Source: Solibaculum_A intestinale (lineage in GTDB: Bacteria; Bacillota; Clostridia; Oscillospirales; Acutalibacteraceae). From it: a stretch of DNA of 64,000 nucleotides. The notes under the pieces were generated by a model. The model searched no databases. It had not been told where the DNA came from and saw only the letters and a list, made by a program, of their open reading frames with translations. This document shows positions 32,851-42,700 of this stretch, piece by piece. The first letter of the stretch is position 1, and every line of letters starts with the position of its first letter. The stretch lies in contig NZ_JBBMFD010000011.1 in NCBI RefSeq assembly GCF_040096205.1, positions 11,141 through 75,140 of the forward strand, in the 5' to 3' direction. The translations under genes and the position numbers were made by a program.

Positions 32851-33613
32851 GAAAATTTTCAAAACCCTTTCGGCCCTCTGCGCCGCCCTGGTGCTGATGA
32901 TGGGCCTTTCCGTGACTGCCTTTGCCCAGGGAACGGAAGAACTTCCGGCGGAGGATGCCACCAACGACAGCAATGTGGTCGTGGAGGAAACCGAGGACAG
33001 TCCGGCCCTGACCCCGGATGGCAACGCCGCCCTGGTGGATGATTTCGGCGACAACAAGCAGCTCATCACCGTCACCACCAAGGCAGGCAACTACTTCTAC
33101 ATCCTCATTGACCGGGCCAACGAGGACAAGGAAACCGCTGTCCACTTCTTAAACCAGGTGGACGAGGCGGACCTGATGGCGCTGATGGAGGACGGTCAGA
33201 CCACCCAGGAGCAGCCCGCCACCTGTACCTGTACGGAGAAATGTGTGGCCGGTGCGGTGAATACGGCCTGCCCGGTGTGTGCCACCAATATGAGCGCCTG
33301 CACGGGTAAGGAGCCGGAACCGGAGACCCCGGAAGAAACCCCGGAACCGGAAGAACCGGCGCAGAAACCCGCAGGACTGAATCCGGCCATTCTTTTGGCG
33401 GTGCTGGCTCTGATGGGTGGCGGCGGCGCTTTTGCCTACTTTAAGCTGGTAAAAAGCAGACCCAAGACCAAGGGCAACGACAATTTGGACGATTATGACT
33501 ACGGCGAGGATGATACCGATCAGGAGGACGAGGACTCCTGGGAGACCGAGGAATCTGACGAGCCGGACGCTGACGGGGGCGGCGACGAGGAAAGCGAGGA
33601 CAAGACGGTTTGA
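32840..33613 (+). CDS. DUF4366 family membrane protein
   Basis: 257 residues: signal peptide (about 1-30, ending TAFAQ), an extracellular domain with two CxC/CxxC pairs (ATCTCTEKCVAG, ACPVCATNMSACTG), a Pro/Glu-rich stalk (PEPETPEETPEPEEPAQKP), a membrane segment (about 182-205, AILLAVLALMGGGGAFAYF) and a strongly acidic cytoplasmic tail. The family is tied to conjugative transfer regions of Clostridia and may be a surface part of the mating apparatus; this is inferred. In the window it is one of the few mating-pore-side genes that remain. Confidence 0.88.
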   Translation: MKNKKIFKTLSALCAALVLMMGLSVTAFAQGTEELPAEDATNDSNVVVEETEDSPALTPDGNAALVDDFGDNKQLITVTTKAGNYFYILIDRANEDKETAVHFLNQVDEADLMALMEDGQTTQEQPATCTCTEKCVAGAVNTACPVCATNMSACTGKEPEPETPEETPEPEEPAQKPAGLNPAILLAVLALMGGGGAFAYFKLVKSRPKTKGNDNLDDYDYGEDDTDQEDEDSWETEESDEPDADGGGDEESEDKTV

Positions 33614-33828
33614 CCCGCTTCACCGACAGCCCCTATGAACGCATGATGACACGCAGGCCGGAGGGCGGGAAGGAAACTTCCCGTCCTCCTACTTTATCTC
33701 CCGGCCACCCCTGTTATGGCTGCGGAAATTACCGTGACGGTCAGCCCTGCGTGGGATTCTGCCACCGGCAGCTGACCGCATGGCTGCGGGAAAGGAGGAT
33801 GAAAAACCATGAAGCTGGTGATCGCTGA
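33610..33828 (+). CDS. Small cysteine-rich protein of ICE transfer regions
   Basis: 72 residues from a TTG start that overlaps the DUF4366 stop by 4 bases. TRFTDSPYERMMTRRP is followed by CYGCGNYRDGQPCVGFC, a probable zinc-binding knot. It ends inside the first 20 bases of topB. Genes of this form are regular between DUF4366 and topoisomerase genes in this ICE family. Function unknown. Confidence 0.7.
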   Translation: MTRFTDSPYERMMTRRPEGGKETSRPPTLSPGHPCYGCGNYRDGQPCVGFCHRQLTAWLRERRMKNHEAGDR

Positions 33829-35908
33829 GAAACCGTCCGTTGCCCAAAGTCTGGCCGCCGTGATTGGGGCCACCGCCCGCAAGGACGGCTATCTGGAGGG
33901 CGGCGGCTGGCGGGTCAGCTGGTGTGTGGGCCATCTGGCTGGTCTGGCCGACGCCGACGCTTATAACCCGGACTACGCCAAGTGGCGCTATGACGATCTG
34001 CCCATTCTGCCGGAACCCTGGCAGATGGTGGTGAGCAAGGACAAGAAGAAACAGTTTGATGTGCTGAAGCAGCTGATGAACGCCCCGGATGTGACCGAAG
34101 TGGTAAACGCCTGCGACGCCGGACGCGAGGGGGAGCTGATCTTCCGCAGCGTCTATGAGCTGGCGGGCTGCCAGAAGCCCATGAAGCGGCTCTGGATTTC
34201 CTCAATGGAGGATTCCGCCATCCGGGAGGGCTTTGCAAACCTGCGCCCCGGTGCAGACTATGACGGCCTGCGGGATGCGGCCCTCTGCCGCGCCAAAGCG
34301 GACTGGCTGGTGGGTATCAATGCCACCCGGCTGTTTTCCGTGCTGTACCACCGGACCCTCAACATCGGACGTGTCATGTCCCCGACGCTGGCCCTCATTG
34401 TCCAGCGAGAAGCCGAGATCGACACCTTCAAGCCGGTGCCATTCTACACGGTCACACTGGAGCTGCCCGGTTTCACCGTTTCCGGGGAGCGCATGGCAGA
34501 CAAGGCTGCCGCCCAACAGCTGAAAACGGCCTGCCAAGGTGCGGCTGCCACAGTGAAAAAAGTGGGGCGCAAAAACAAATCCGAGAAGCCGCCCGCCCTC
34601 TATGACCTGACCACCCTCCAACGGGACGCCAACCGGCTGCTGGGGTTCACCGCCCAGCAAACCCTGGACTACCTGCAAAATTTGTATGAAAAGAAGCTCT
34701 GTACCTACCCTCGGACGGACAGCCGCTATCTGACTTCGGATATGGCGGCGAGTCTACCGGAGCTGGTCCAGCTCACTGCCGGGGCGATGCCCTTTTCCAA
34801 TGGCATGGAGATTGCCTGCAATGCCGCCCAGATTGTCAACGACAAGAAAGTGACCGACCATCATGCAGTGATCCCTACCCGCAACCTCCAGGGCGCGGAC
34901 CTGTCCGGCCTGCCGGTGGGCGAAAAGGCGGTGCTGGAGTTGGTGGCTCTGCGCCTGCTGTGCGCCGTGGCCCAGCCCTATACCTTTGCGGAAACCGCCG
35001 TTGTTGTCGAGTGCGCCGGAGCGGAGTTTACTGCCAAAGGCCGCACAGTGAAAAATTACGGCTGGCGGGCGCTGGACGCTGCCTATCGCGCAGGGCTGAA
35101 GAATGTGGAGCAGGACAAAGAACCCGAGGACAAGGCTCTGCCTGAGCTGTCTGAAGGTCAGACGCTGCCCCTTTCTGGTGCTACCGTCAAGGAGGGCAAG
35201 ACCACCCCGCCCAAGCACTTCACCGAAGATACGCTACTCTCCGCAATGGAGACTGCCGGGAAGGACGATATGCCGGAGGATGCCGAGCGCAAGGGCCTGG
35301 GGACCCCGGCCACCCGCGCCGGGATTCTGGAAAAGCTGGTTTCCACCGGCTTTTTGGAGCGCAAAAAGAGCAAGAAAACCGTGCAGCTCATGCCATCCCA
35401 TGACGCGGTATCCCTTATCACCGTGTTGCCGGAGCAGCTGCAATCGCCCCTTCTGACTGCTGAGTGGGAGTACCGGCTGGGTGAGATCGAGCGTGGCGAG
35501 CTGGCCCCGGAGGATTTCATGGCTGGGATTAGTGCCATGCTCAAAGAACTTGTGGGAACCTATCAAGCTATCAAGGGAACGGAGTATTTGTTCAGCCCTT
35601 CCCACGAAGTGGTGGGCAAATGCCCCCGCTGTGGCGGAGAGGTTGCAGAAATGCAAAAAGGCTTCTTCTGTCAGACAGAATCTTGCAAATTTGCAATTTG
35701 GAAAAACAACAAGTGGTGGGAGATGAAGCACAAGCAACCTACCAAAGCCATCGTAACGGCACTGCTCAAAGATGGCCGCGCTCATGTGAGGGGCTTGTAC
35801 TCCGAGAAAACCGGCAAGACCTACGATGCCACTGTGGTGTTGGCGGATGATGGGCAGTACGCCAACTTCAAGCTGGAGTTTGACCAGCAGAAAGGTGGCA
35901 AACGATGA
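33809..35908 (+). CDS. topB: Type IA DNA topoisomerase (topoisomerase III)
   Basis: 699 residues. TOPRIM domain at the N-terminus (LVIAEKPSVAQSLAAVIG; acidic motif ACDAGREGE near 105), catalytic tyrosine in LCTYPRTDSRYLTSD (about residue 309), and DHHAVIPT. The C-terminus has a zinc ribbon (CPRCGGEVAEMQKGFFC) and a PD/DUF3945-like tail. It relaxes negative supercoils and resolves intermediates during transfer and replication of the ICE. GGAGGATGAAAAACC precedes the start; it overlaps the next gene by 4 bases. Confidence 0.93.
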   Translation: MKLVIAEKPSVAQSLAAVIGATARKDGYLEGGGWRVSWCVGHLAGLADADAYNPDYAKWRYDDLPILPEPWQMVVSKDKKKQFDVLKQLMNAPDVTEVVNACDAGREGELIFRSVYELAGCQKPMKRLWISSMEDSAIREGFANLRPGADYDGLRDAALCRAKADWLVGINATRLFSVLYHRTLNIGRVMSPTLALIVQREAEIDTFKPVPFYTVTLELPGFTVSGERMADKAAAQQLKTACQGAAATVKKVGRKNKSEKPPALYDLTTLQRDANRLLGFTAQQTLDYLQNLYEKKLCTYPRTDSRYLTSDMAASLPELVQLTAGAMPFSNGMEIACNAAQIVNDKKVTDHHAVIPTRNLQGADLSGLPVGEKAVLELVALRLLCAVAQPYTFAETAVVVECAGAEFTAKGRTVKNYGWRALDAAYRAGLKNVEQDKEPEDKALPELSEGQTLPLSGATVKEGKTTPPKHFTEDTLLSAMETAGKDDMPEDAERKGLGTPATRAGILEKLVSTGFLERKKSKKTVQLMPSHDAVSLITVLPEQLQSPLLTAEWEYRLGEIERGELAPEDFMAGISAMLKELVGTYQAIKGTEYLFSPSHEVVGKCPRCGGEVAEMQKGFFCQTESCKFAIWKNNKWWEMKHKQPTKAIVTALLKDGRAHVRGLYSEKTGKTYDATVVLADDGQYANFKLEFDQQKGGKR

Positions 35909-36186
35909 AGCTCTCACGCTATGAACAGGAAACCATCATCCTCTACAACCAGGCCGAAGCCACCGCCGAGGTCTATACCCATGACCCCCGGCTGCTGGAG
36001 AAGCTGCGGCGACTGGCAGAGAAATACCCGGACCAGATTGTGAAAAAGGACCGCCAGACCTTTCTCGTTCCCAAACGCTGTGTGTCCGTCCGGGAACCTT
36101 ACAGCGCCGAGCGCCGTAAGGCAGCCAGTGAACTGGCCAAGGCTGCCGGATACAGGCCGCCCACCCCCAAGAAAGGCAATGAGTAA
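35905..36186 (+). CDS. Small conserved ICE protein, unknown function
   Basis: 93 residues: SRYEQETIILYNQAEATAEVYTHDPRLLEKL, then a basic region (KKDRQTFLVPKRCVSVREPYS). Proteins of this form follow topB in many ICEs of this group. The overlap ATGA with topB and the gap of 2 bases to the next gene mark it as part of the same operon. No domain of known function is visible. Confidence 0.7.
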   Translation: MKLSRYEQETIILYNQAEATAEVYTHDPRLLEKLRRLAEKYPDQIVKKDRQTFLVPKRCVSVREPYSAERRKAASELAKAAGYRPPTPKKGNE

Positions 36187-36188
36187 GC

Positions 36189-39100
36189 ATGGCTGAAAGT
36201 GTCTTTGAGGCTGTCAAGCAGTCCATCACCGTCCGAGAAGCAGCGCAGATGTACGGAATCGAGGTCAACCGGAGCGGCATGGCCTGTTGTCCCTTCCACG
36301 ATGACAAAAATCCCAGCATGAAGCTGAACGAGGAATATTTTTATTGCTTTGGCTGCGGAGCCACCGGCGATGTGATTGACTTCACAGCGAGGCTCTACAA
36401 TCTGTCCCCCAAAGAGGCCGCCGAGAAGCTGGCCCAGGATTTTGGCCTGGCTTATGACAGTCAGGCCCCTCCCCGGCGACGCCATGTCCGCCAGAAATCC
36501 GAGGCGCAGAAATTCAAGGAGGACCGAGACCATGCCTTTCGTGTCCTGGCCGACTACTTTCATTTGCTCCGCAAGTGGGAAACGGACTACACACCCAAAA
36601 CACCGGAGGAAAATCCACATCCCCGATTCATGGAGGCAATCCAGAAAAAGGACTATGTGGGCTATCTGCTGGATTTTTTTCTGGAGAACAGCCCGGAGGA
36701 GCAAAAGCTGTGGATTGCCGAACATCAATCAGAAATAGCCAAATTGGAAAGGAGAGTGAAATTCATGGCTGATAAGACCACCAATCGAGAACGGTTACAA
36801 GAGATCACAGCGGGCATTGAACAGGGTATCAAGGAACTGTTTGAGAGCGAGAAGTATATGCGCTATCTGTCCGTCATGTCCAAGTTCCACCGCTACTCCG
36901 TCAACAACACCATGCTCATCTATATGCAGCGCCCGGACGCCACCCTGGTGGCCGGGTTCAACAAGTGGAAAAATCAGTTTGAGCGCCATGTGAAAAAGGG
37001 TGAGCATGGTATCACCATCATTGCCCCCACGCCCTACAAAAAGAAGATCGAGGAAATGAAGCGCGACCCGGATACTCATGCACCCATCCTGGACGCGGAT
37101 GGCAAGGCGGTCATGGAGGAAAAAGAAATTGAAATCCCCATGTTCCGTCCGGTGAAGGTGTTCGATGTGAGCCAGACGGACGGAAAGCCCCTGCCAGAGC
37201 TGGCCTCCAGCCTGTCCGGGACGGTGCCGCACTATGAGGCTTTCATGGAAGCTCTGCGCCGCTCGGCTCCGGTTCCCATCGAGTTTGAGCCGATGGCCGA
37301 GAACATGGACGGCTATTTCTCCTCTGACCAGCAGCGGATCGCCATCCGGGAAGGCATGAGCGAGGTGCAGACTGTTTCCGCCGCTGTCCATGAGACCGCG
37401 CACAGTAAGCTCCACGACCCCAAAAAGTACGAAGCGGAGCCGACCTGGAAGATCGTGATGGTGAGCGAGGGCGGCACCAAGCATGACTTCCGTCTGGACT
37501 TCGCCACCGAAGCAGAGGCGGAACAGGCCGCCGCCGAGGAAGGCTGGCGCTATGTGGACGAGAATCGGTTTGAGTGGCGGTTGGAAGTGGAGGAAGATCT
37601 GACGGCGGTGAAACAGGCCGCCAAGAACCGCAACACCGAGGAAGTGGAGGCCGAGAGCATTTCTTATGCGGTTTGCCAGTATTTCGGCATCCAGACCGGC
37701 GAGAACAGTTTTGGCTACATCGCTTCCTGGTCGAAGGACAAGGAGCTGAAGGAGCTGCGGGCCAGTCTGGAGACCATCAACAAGACTTCCTGCGAGCTGA
37801 TTAACGACATCGAGCGCAACTACAAGGAAATCTGCAAGGAGCGCGGCATTGACCTGACTGCCGCCACGGAACCGCAGCAGGACTCTATCGAGCAGCTGGC
37901 AGCAGACATCGACCAGTTCACTTTCGATTATGACCCTTATGAGTATCGGAACAATGCAGATAGCCGTGAGGACGCACTGCACGAACTGACTGCCACACTC
38001 CGAAGCGGAGATGCCAGCGGTGTACGCGAATGGCTCCAGAATATCGTGAACGAGGATGAACCGGATGAAACCACCCAAAAAGCTGCCGAGCTTATGGGAC
38101 GCTTGGATCAGCTGGTGCCGATGACTGAACCGGAACAGCTGACCGAGCCGGAAAATACCGAAAGTGTCCAGCCCAGCGCCGAGTACCGGGAGGCCCTGTT
38201 GGTGCTGGATGATACCAGCTACCTTCATGTTCAGCCCTGCGACACCGGCTGGGACTACACGCTCTACGATGTGGCAACCATGAAGCAGATGGACGGCGGC
38301 CAGTTGGACGGGCCGGATATGGGCCGTTCCACAGCGGTTAGCCATATCTGCGAGGACCTGGGGATGGGCGGCAAGTCCATCAAGTATGCGCCGCTGTCCA
38401 TGATCGAGACTTTGCAGGAGGCGGCTTACCACCAGATGCAGGAACAGGTCAGCCAGCAGACCACAGAAGCTGCCGCCACCCAGCTGCCGGATGCCCAGGA
38501 GCAGGCGTTGGACGAGTATCCCATGCCGGACCCGGCACTGACTCAGGATGATCTGGAGAAATGCGGCTACCTGGACGGTGACCTTCTGCCCCTCTCCAAA
38601 GAGCGAGCCTATGAGCTGATGGAGCGAGACCTGACCGTTTATATCGTCCAGGAGGGTGAAAACCCGGAAATGGCCTTTGACACTGCCGACCTGGACGCCC
38701 ATGACGGTATCTTTGCTGTGTCCCGCGAGGAATGGGAGCAAAGCCCGGACTTTCACGAAAAAGTTTTGGAACGACAGGATCGGCAGTTGGAACGGGAACA
38801 GGCGTTTCTTTCCCATGAGGGAAATTGTTTTGCTATTTATCAGGTGAGCAAGGATGACCCGCAGAATGTGCGTTTTATGAATCTGGATTGGCTGCAATCG
38901 CACAATCTGTCCGTAGAGCGGAGTAACTATGACCTTATCTATACCGCCCCTCTGGACGGTTCCGGCAGCACTATGGAGCAGCTGGAAAGGCTGTATGAGC
39001 AGTTCAATCTGCAAAAGCCGGTGGATTTTCACAGCCCGTCTATGAGCGTCAGTGACATCGTTGCCATCAAGCAGAATGGTCAGGTATCCTGTCATTACTG

Positions 39101-39410
39101 CGACAGTGTTGGTTTCACCCAGGTGCAAGGTTTCTTGCCGGAAAATTCGCTGAGAAATGCGGAAATGACGGTGGAAGATGATTACGGCATGATCGACGGT
39201 ATCATCAATAACGGCCCAAAGGAGCCGACAGTGGCCCAGCTGGAACAACAGGCCCGCAGTGGTCAGCCCATTTCTCTTATGGACTTGGCAGCAGCCGTCC
39301 ATCGAGAGGAACGGGAAAAGAAAAAGTCCGTAATGGAGCAGCTGAAAAGCCAGCCCAAGACGGAACACAAAAAGACAGCGCAAAAAAAGAGCGCGGAAAG
39401 GGAGCTTTGA
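36189..39410 (+). CDS. CHC2 zinc-finger - ArdC-like antirestriction - YodL/DUF4316 fusion protein
   Basis: 1073 residues. Residues 1-120 form a DnaG-type CHC2 finger (C34, H37, C53, C56). From residue 193 an ArdC-like N-terminal domain follows (ITAGIEQGIKELFESEKYMRY, NTMLIYMQRPDATLVAG), with a metallopeptidase-like HETAH at about 400-404. The C-terminal third has YodL-like and DUF4316-like repeats (LSKERAYELMERDLTVYIVQ; NEDDYG-type motifs) and a basic tail. ArdC proteins bind single-stranded DNA and protect incoming DNA from restriction. CHC2 and ArdC parts are often separate genes; here they are in one frame with a ribosome binding site at the join (36765). Confidence 0.85.
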   Translation: MAESVFEAVKQSITVREAAQMYGIEVNRSGMACCPFHDDKNPSMKLNEEYFYCFGCGATGDVIDFTARLYNLSPKEAAEKLAQDFGLAYDSQAPPRRRHVRQKSEAQKFKEDRDHAFRVLADYFHLLRKWETDYTPKTPEENPHPRFMEAIQKKDYVGYLLDFFLENSPEEQKLWIAEHQSEIAKLERRVKFMADKTTNRERLQEITAGIEQGIKELFESEKYMRYLSVMSKFHRYSVNNTMLIYMQRPDATLVAGFNKWKNQFERHVKKGEHGITIIAPTPYKKKIEEMKRDPDTHAPILDADGKAVMEEKEIEIPMFRPVKVFDVSQTDGKPLPELASSLSGTVPHYEAFMEALRRSAPVPIEFEPMAENMDGYFSSDQQRIAIREGMSEVQTVSAAVHETAHSKLHDPKKYEAEPTWKIVMVSEGGTKHDFRLDFATEAEAEQAAAEEGWRYVDENRFEWRLEVEEDLTAVKQAAKNRNTEEVEAESISYAVCQYFGIQTGENSFGYIASWSKDKELKELRASLETINKTSCELINDIERNYKEICKERGIDLTAATEPQQDSIEQLAADIDQFTFDYDPYEYRNNADSREDALHELTATLRSGDASGVREWLQNIVNEDEPDETTQKAAELMGRLDQLVPMTEPEQLTEPENTESVQPSAEYREALLVLDDTSYLHVQPCDTGWDYTLYDVATMKQMDGGQLDGPDMGRSTAVSHICEDLGMGGKSIKYAPLSMIETLQEAAYHQMQEQVSQQTTEAAATQLPDAQEQALDEYPMPDPALTQDDLEKCGYLDGDLLPLSKERAYELMERDLTVYIVQEGENPEMAFDTADLDAHDGIFAVSREEWEQSPDFHEKVLERQDRQLEREQAFLSHEGNCFAIYQVSKDDPQNVRFMNLDWLQSHNLSVERSNYDLIYTAPLDGSGSTMEQLERLYEQFNLQKPVDFHSPSMSVSDIVAIKQNGQVSCHYCDSVGFTQVQGFLPENSLRNAEMTVEDDYGMIDGIINNGPKEPTVAQLEQQARSGQPISLMDLAAAVHREEREKKKSVMEQLKSQPKTEHKKTAQKKSAEREL
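36750..36767 (+). promoter_or_regulatory. Internal ribosome binding site and start at the CHC2/ArdC join
   Basis: GGAAAGGAGAG stands before ATG 36765, in frame at codon 193, where homologous separate proteins begin (MADKTTNRER). It would give a shorter 881-residue ArdC-type product from the same frame. Confidence 0.6.
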
Positions 39411-39411
39411 T

Positions 39412-39627
39412 ATGAACAACTTCACCTTTGAGGAAACGAACCTTCTTTGCATCTACAACACCGGCAGCCGCACCGGGCTGATCGACGCTCTGACGGAGAT
39501 GCGCGGTGAGCTTTCGCCGGAGGAAGCCGAGCTGCGGGAACTGACGGACAGCGCCCTGGGTAAACTCCAAGCTATGAACGACACCGAGTTTGCCGAACTG
39601 GAGCTGTACCCAGATTTCGACGAGTAA
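39412..39627 (+). CDS. Transposon-transfer assisting protein (TTRAP family)
   Basis: 71 residues: FTFEETNLLCIYNTGSRTGL, LTEMRGELSPEEAELRELTDSAL and an acidic C-terminus. It matches the TTRAP family (first described in CTn elements), small helical proteins thought to assist transfer. It starts one base after the stop of the previous gene and is followed by a perfect hairpin at 39648. Confidence 0.85.
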   Translation: MNNFTFEETNLLCIYNTGSRTGLIDALTEMRGELSPEEAELRELTDSALGKLQAMNDTEFAELELYPDFDE

Positions 39628-39647
39628 AAAACACACATAAAGACCTG

Positions 39648-39674
39648 ATGGGACGGCCTGATATGCCGTCCCAT
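39648..39674 (+). terminator. Hairpin after TTRAP
   Basis: ATGGGACGGC (39648-39657) pairs perfectly with GCCGTCCCAT (39665-39674), followed by TTCTATT. Probably a weak terminator or an RNA-stability element within the long operon. Confidence 0.6.
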
Positions 39675-39706
39675 TTCTATTCAACATGAAGGGAGGACAG
39701 AAAACC

Positions 39707-42700
39707 ATGCCATCCAAAGCTGAATTTTACCGGCAGATGGCCGAACAGGTATCGACCCAGCTTGTAGGCAGCTGGAAGGAGTGGACGGCTTTTCTCACCA
39801 CCGCCGCCCGCCTTTATAAATACCCATTCCACGAGCAAATGATGATTTACGCCCAGCGCCCGGATGCCACCGCCTGCGCCGAGTATGACCTGTGGAATGA
39901 AAAAATGGGACGGTATGTGCGCCGTGGCTCCAAGGGTATTGCCCTGGTGGACGATTCCGGCGACAAGCTTCGCCTGCGCTATGTGTTCGATATTTCCGAT
40001 ACCGGCACCCGTGAACATTCCCGTACACCCTGGTTGTGGCAGCTGGAAGAACAGCACATTGGGCCTGTGTCGGCCATGCTGGAGCAAAACTACGGCGTTG
40101 CCGGTGACAATCTCGCCCAGCAGCTCACGGATGTAGCCGGAAAGCTGGCGAGTGAGTATTGGGACGATCATCAGAGAGATTTCCGCTATATCGTTGACGG
40201 TTCGTTCCTGGCGGAGTACGATGATTACAACATCGAAGTCCAATTTAAGTCCGCCGCCACCGTCAGTATCGCCTATGCCCTGATGTCTCGCTGTGGGCTG
40301 GATACGGAACAATATTTCCAGCATGAGGACTTCATGCCGATTTTCGATTTCAATACCCCGGCCACGGTTGGGGCGTTGGGCGCGGCGGTCAGCCAGATTA
40401 ACCAGCAGGTTTTGCGGCAGATCGGCGTCACCATCCAGATCTATGAGCGCGAGCAACTCGCGGAAAGGAGCGTTACACATGGAGAACAGCCTGACTTACA
40501 CGATGAACGGAGATTATCAGATTCCCGACCTGAAGCTGACCGAACAGCCGGAGAAGCCCCTGGGCAAGTACGGCAGGATGCGGAAAGCGTACCTGAAGGA
40601 ACACCGGCCCCTGATTTACAATCAGCTGCTGCTGACCGAGAAGCTGTACCCGCACCTCATCGAGATCGACGAGACAGCGCAGAGCCGTCTGGAGCAGATG
40701 ATGCCCCAGCTGGCGAAAGACGCGGGCGCGACGGAGCAGCTGAAAGCCAGCGACCCGATGCGCTGGGTGGGCCTGATGAACACCTGCAAAGCACAGGCCG
40801 AGGAGATTCTGATGGCGGAGCTTATTCACAGCTGAGTTTCTTCCTCTCCGAAGCAGAACAAATCAGAATCATAGATGAAGCAGAGAATGTGAAAACATCC
40901 TCTGCTTTTTCTTTTGCCCAGGCTGACATCGACCATGTGCTGCGGCTGGGCGGCAACACCTATCGCCAGAGAGAGCGCATTGTCGCGGCCTTTGAGGAGC
41001 AGAAGTCCACCACCGAGATCGCAGACACCCTGAAAACCCTGTACCATGGCGGCAACGGGATTGGCAGCATCACTGCATGGTATGCCGAGGATGGAATCCA
41101 TCTTTCCCACGGCAAAACTGCCCGTTACGATAAGTCCGCCCAGGTCATTTCCTGGGAGAGTGCCGCTGAGCGTATCGGCCAGCTTTTGCAGGACGGCCAG
41201 TTTGCCACCAATGTGGAGCTGGCTGAGGCTGCGGGCTATGAACGCTCCCTCCTCGCGGAAAAGTTCTGGAATCTGTACCACGATTTCAGCGAGGAAGCCA
41301 GAGAAGCTGGGTATCTGCCCATCCTTTCCAACAATCCGGGGCGCGGTTTCCCGGAGGAATCTGCATGGCTCACCGAACAGCTGAAAAGCCCGGAGTTTCG
41401 CCAGAACCTTGCGGAAGAATATGCTGCCTTCTGGACGGCCTACCAGCAGGATCGGGATTTGCTGCGCTTCCACTACCATAAACCCAAAGAAATTTGGGAG
41501 AACCTGCAAGATCTGTCCTTGCCTCGCACCACCTTTACCTCTCAGTTGACGGAAGTACCTTCGGTCAAGCAGTTTATCTCTGAGGACGAGATCGACGCCG
41601 CCATGACCAGAGGCAGCGGATTTGAGGGCGGTAAGGGCCGAGTTTTCACCTTTTTCCAGGAACCCCATACGGATAAGGAAAAGGTGGATTTTCTCAAACA
41701 TAAGTATGGTATTGGCGGTCACTCCCATGCCCTGTCCGGTGCAATGAAAAGCGATGAAAGCCACGACGGAAAAGGTCTGCACTACAAAAAAGACGGCTGC
41801 CCGGATGTGCATTTCACCTGGGAGAAAGTCGCCAAACGGATTACCGACCTGATCCAGAAGGGACGCTATCTCACAGAACAGGAACAGGCGGAGTATGACA
41901 AAATCCAGGCAGAAAAGGCCCTGGCGGAAGAAGATGCCCTGCAAGCCCAGCAGCCGGACCCGGCTGTGTGGGAATACAACGGCGTCAAGGAGCGCCACCC
42001 GGATGATATAATCCTCTACCAAATGGGGGATTTTTTTGAGCTGTACGGTGAGGACGCCAAAACTGCTGCTGCGGAACTGGACCTCAATCTCACGACCCGC
42101 GCTATCCCCGGCGGTGGCCGTGTGGAAATGTGCGGCTTTCCGGCAAACCGGCTGGAGCAGGTTGTGGAACAGCTGCGGGATAAGCATGATGTGACCATTT
42201 CCGCTGTCCCGAAGGGCGGCAGGGAGCGGCAGGAGTATTCCATGCCCTCTATCGACCATGAGGCGGAACAGCACATCAATGCCCAGGAAGCGGAGTTTGG
42301 CGCAGACGGGACCAGAGTATTTCAGGAGACCGAAGCAGCCGCAGCCCCTACGATTCGAGAACTGCATGAGCAATACAAGCCCATTGTACTTGCCGCTGTT
42401 ATGGAAGATGTGCCATATCGCAATGCCTGCGGTCACAGTGACCATGAGAACGCCGTGATCGAGGGCAATGCCGCTATTCGCCGTGCTGTCCTGGGATCTG
42501 GCAACATGGAGCTGCTCCGCCTCTATTCCGACACACCGGAGTTCCGCCAGCGCCTTCATCGAGAAATCATCGACGAGACCTATCCCAAGCTCCATGAGCT
42601 GCTGCACCCTCTCACGGACAATGACATCGACAAGGCTATCCAGGACTGGAACGGCAAAATCGAAAGTAAACACGCCGTTGTCCGTTACATGGAGAAACAT

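Noticed and set aside
36795..39452. 885-codon ORF on the minus strand opposite the CHC2/ArdC gene
   Set aside because: It is the mirror of a GC-rich coding frame; no ribosome binding site or known motif, while the plus-strand frame has clear domains.
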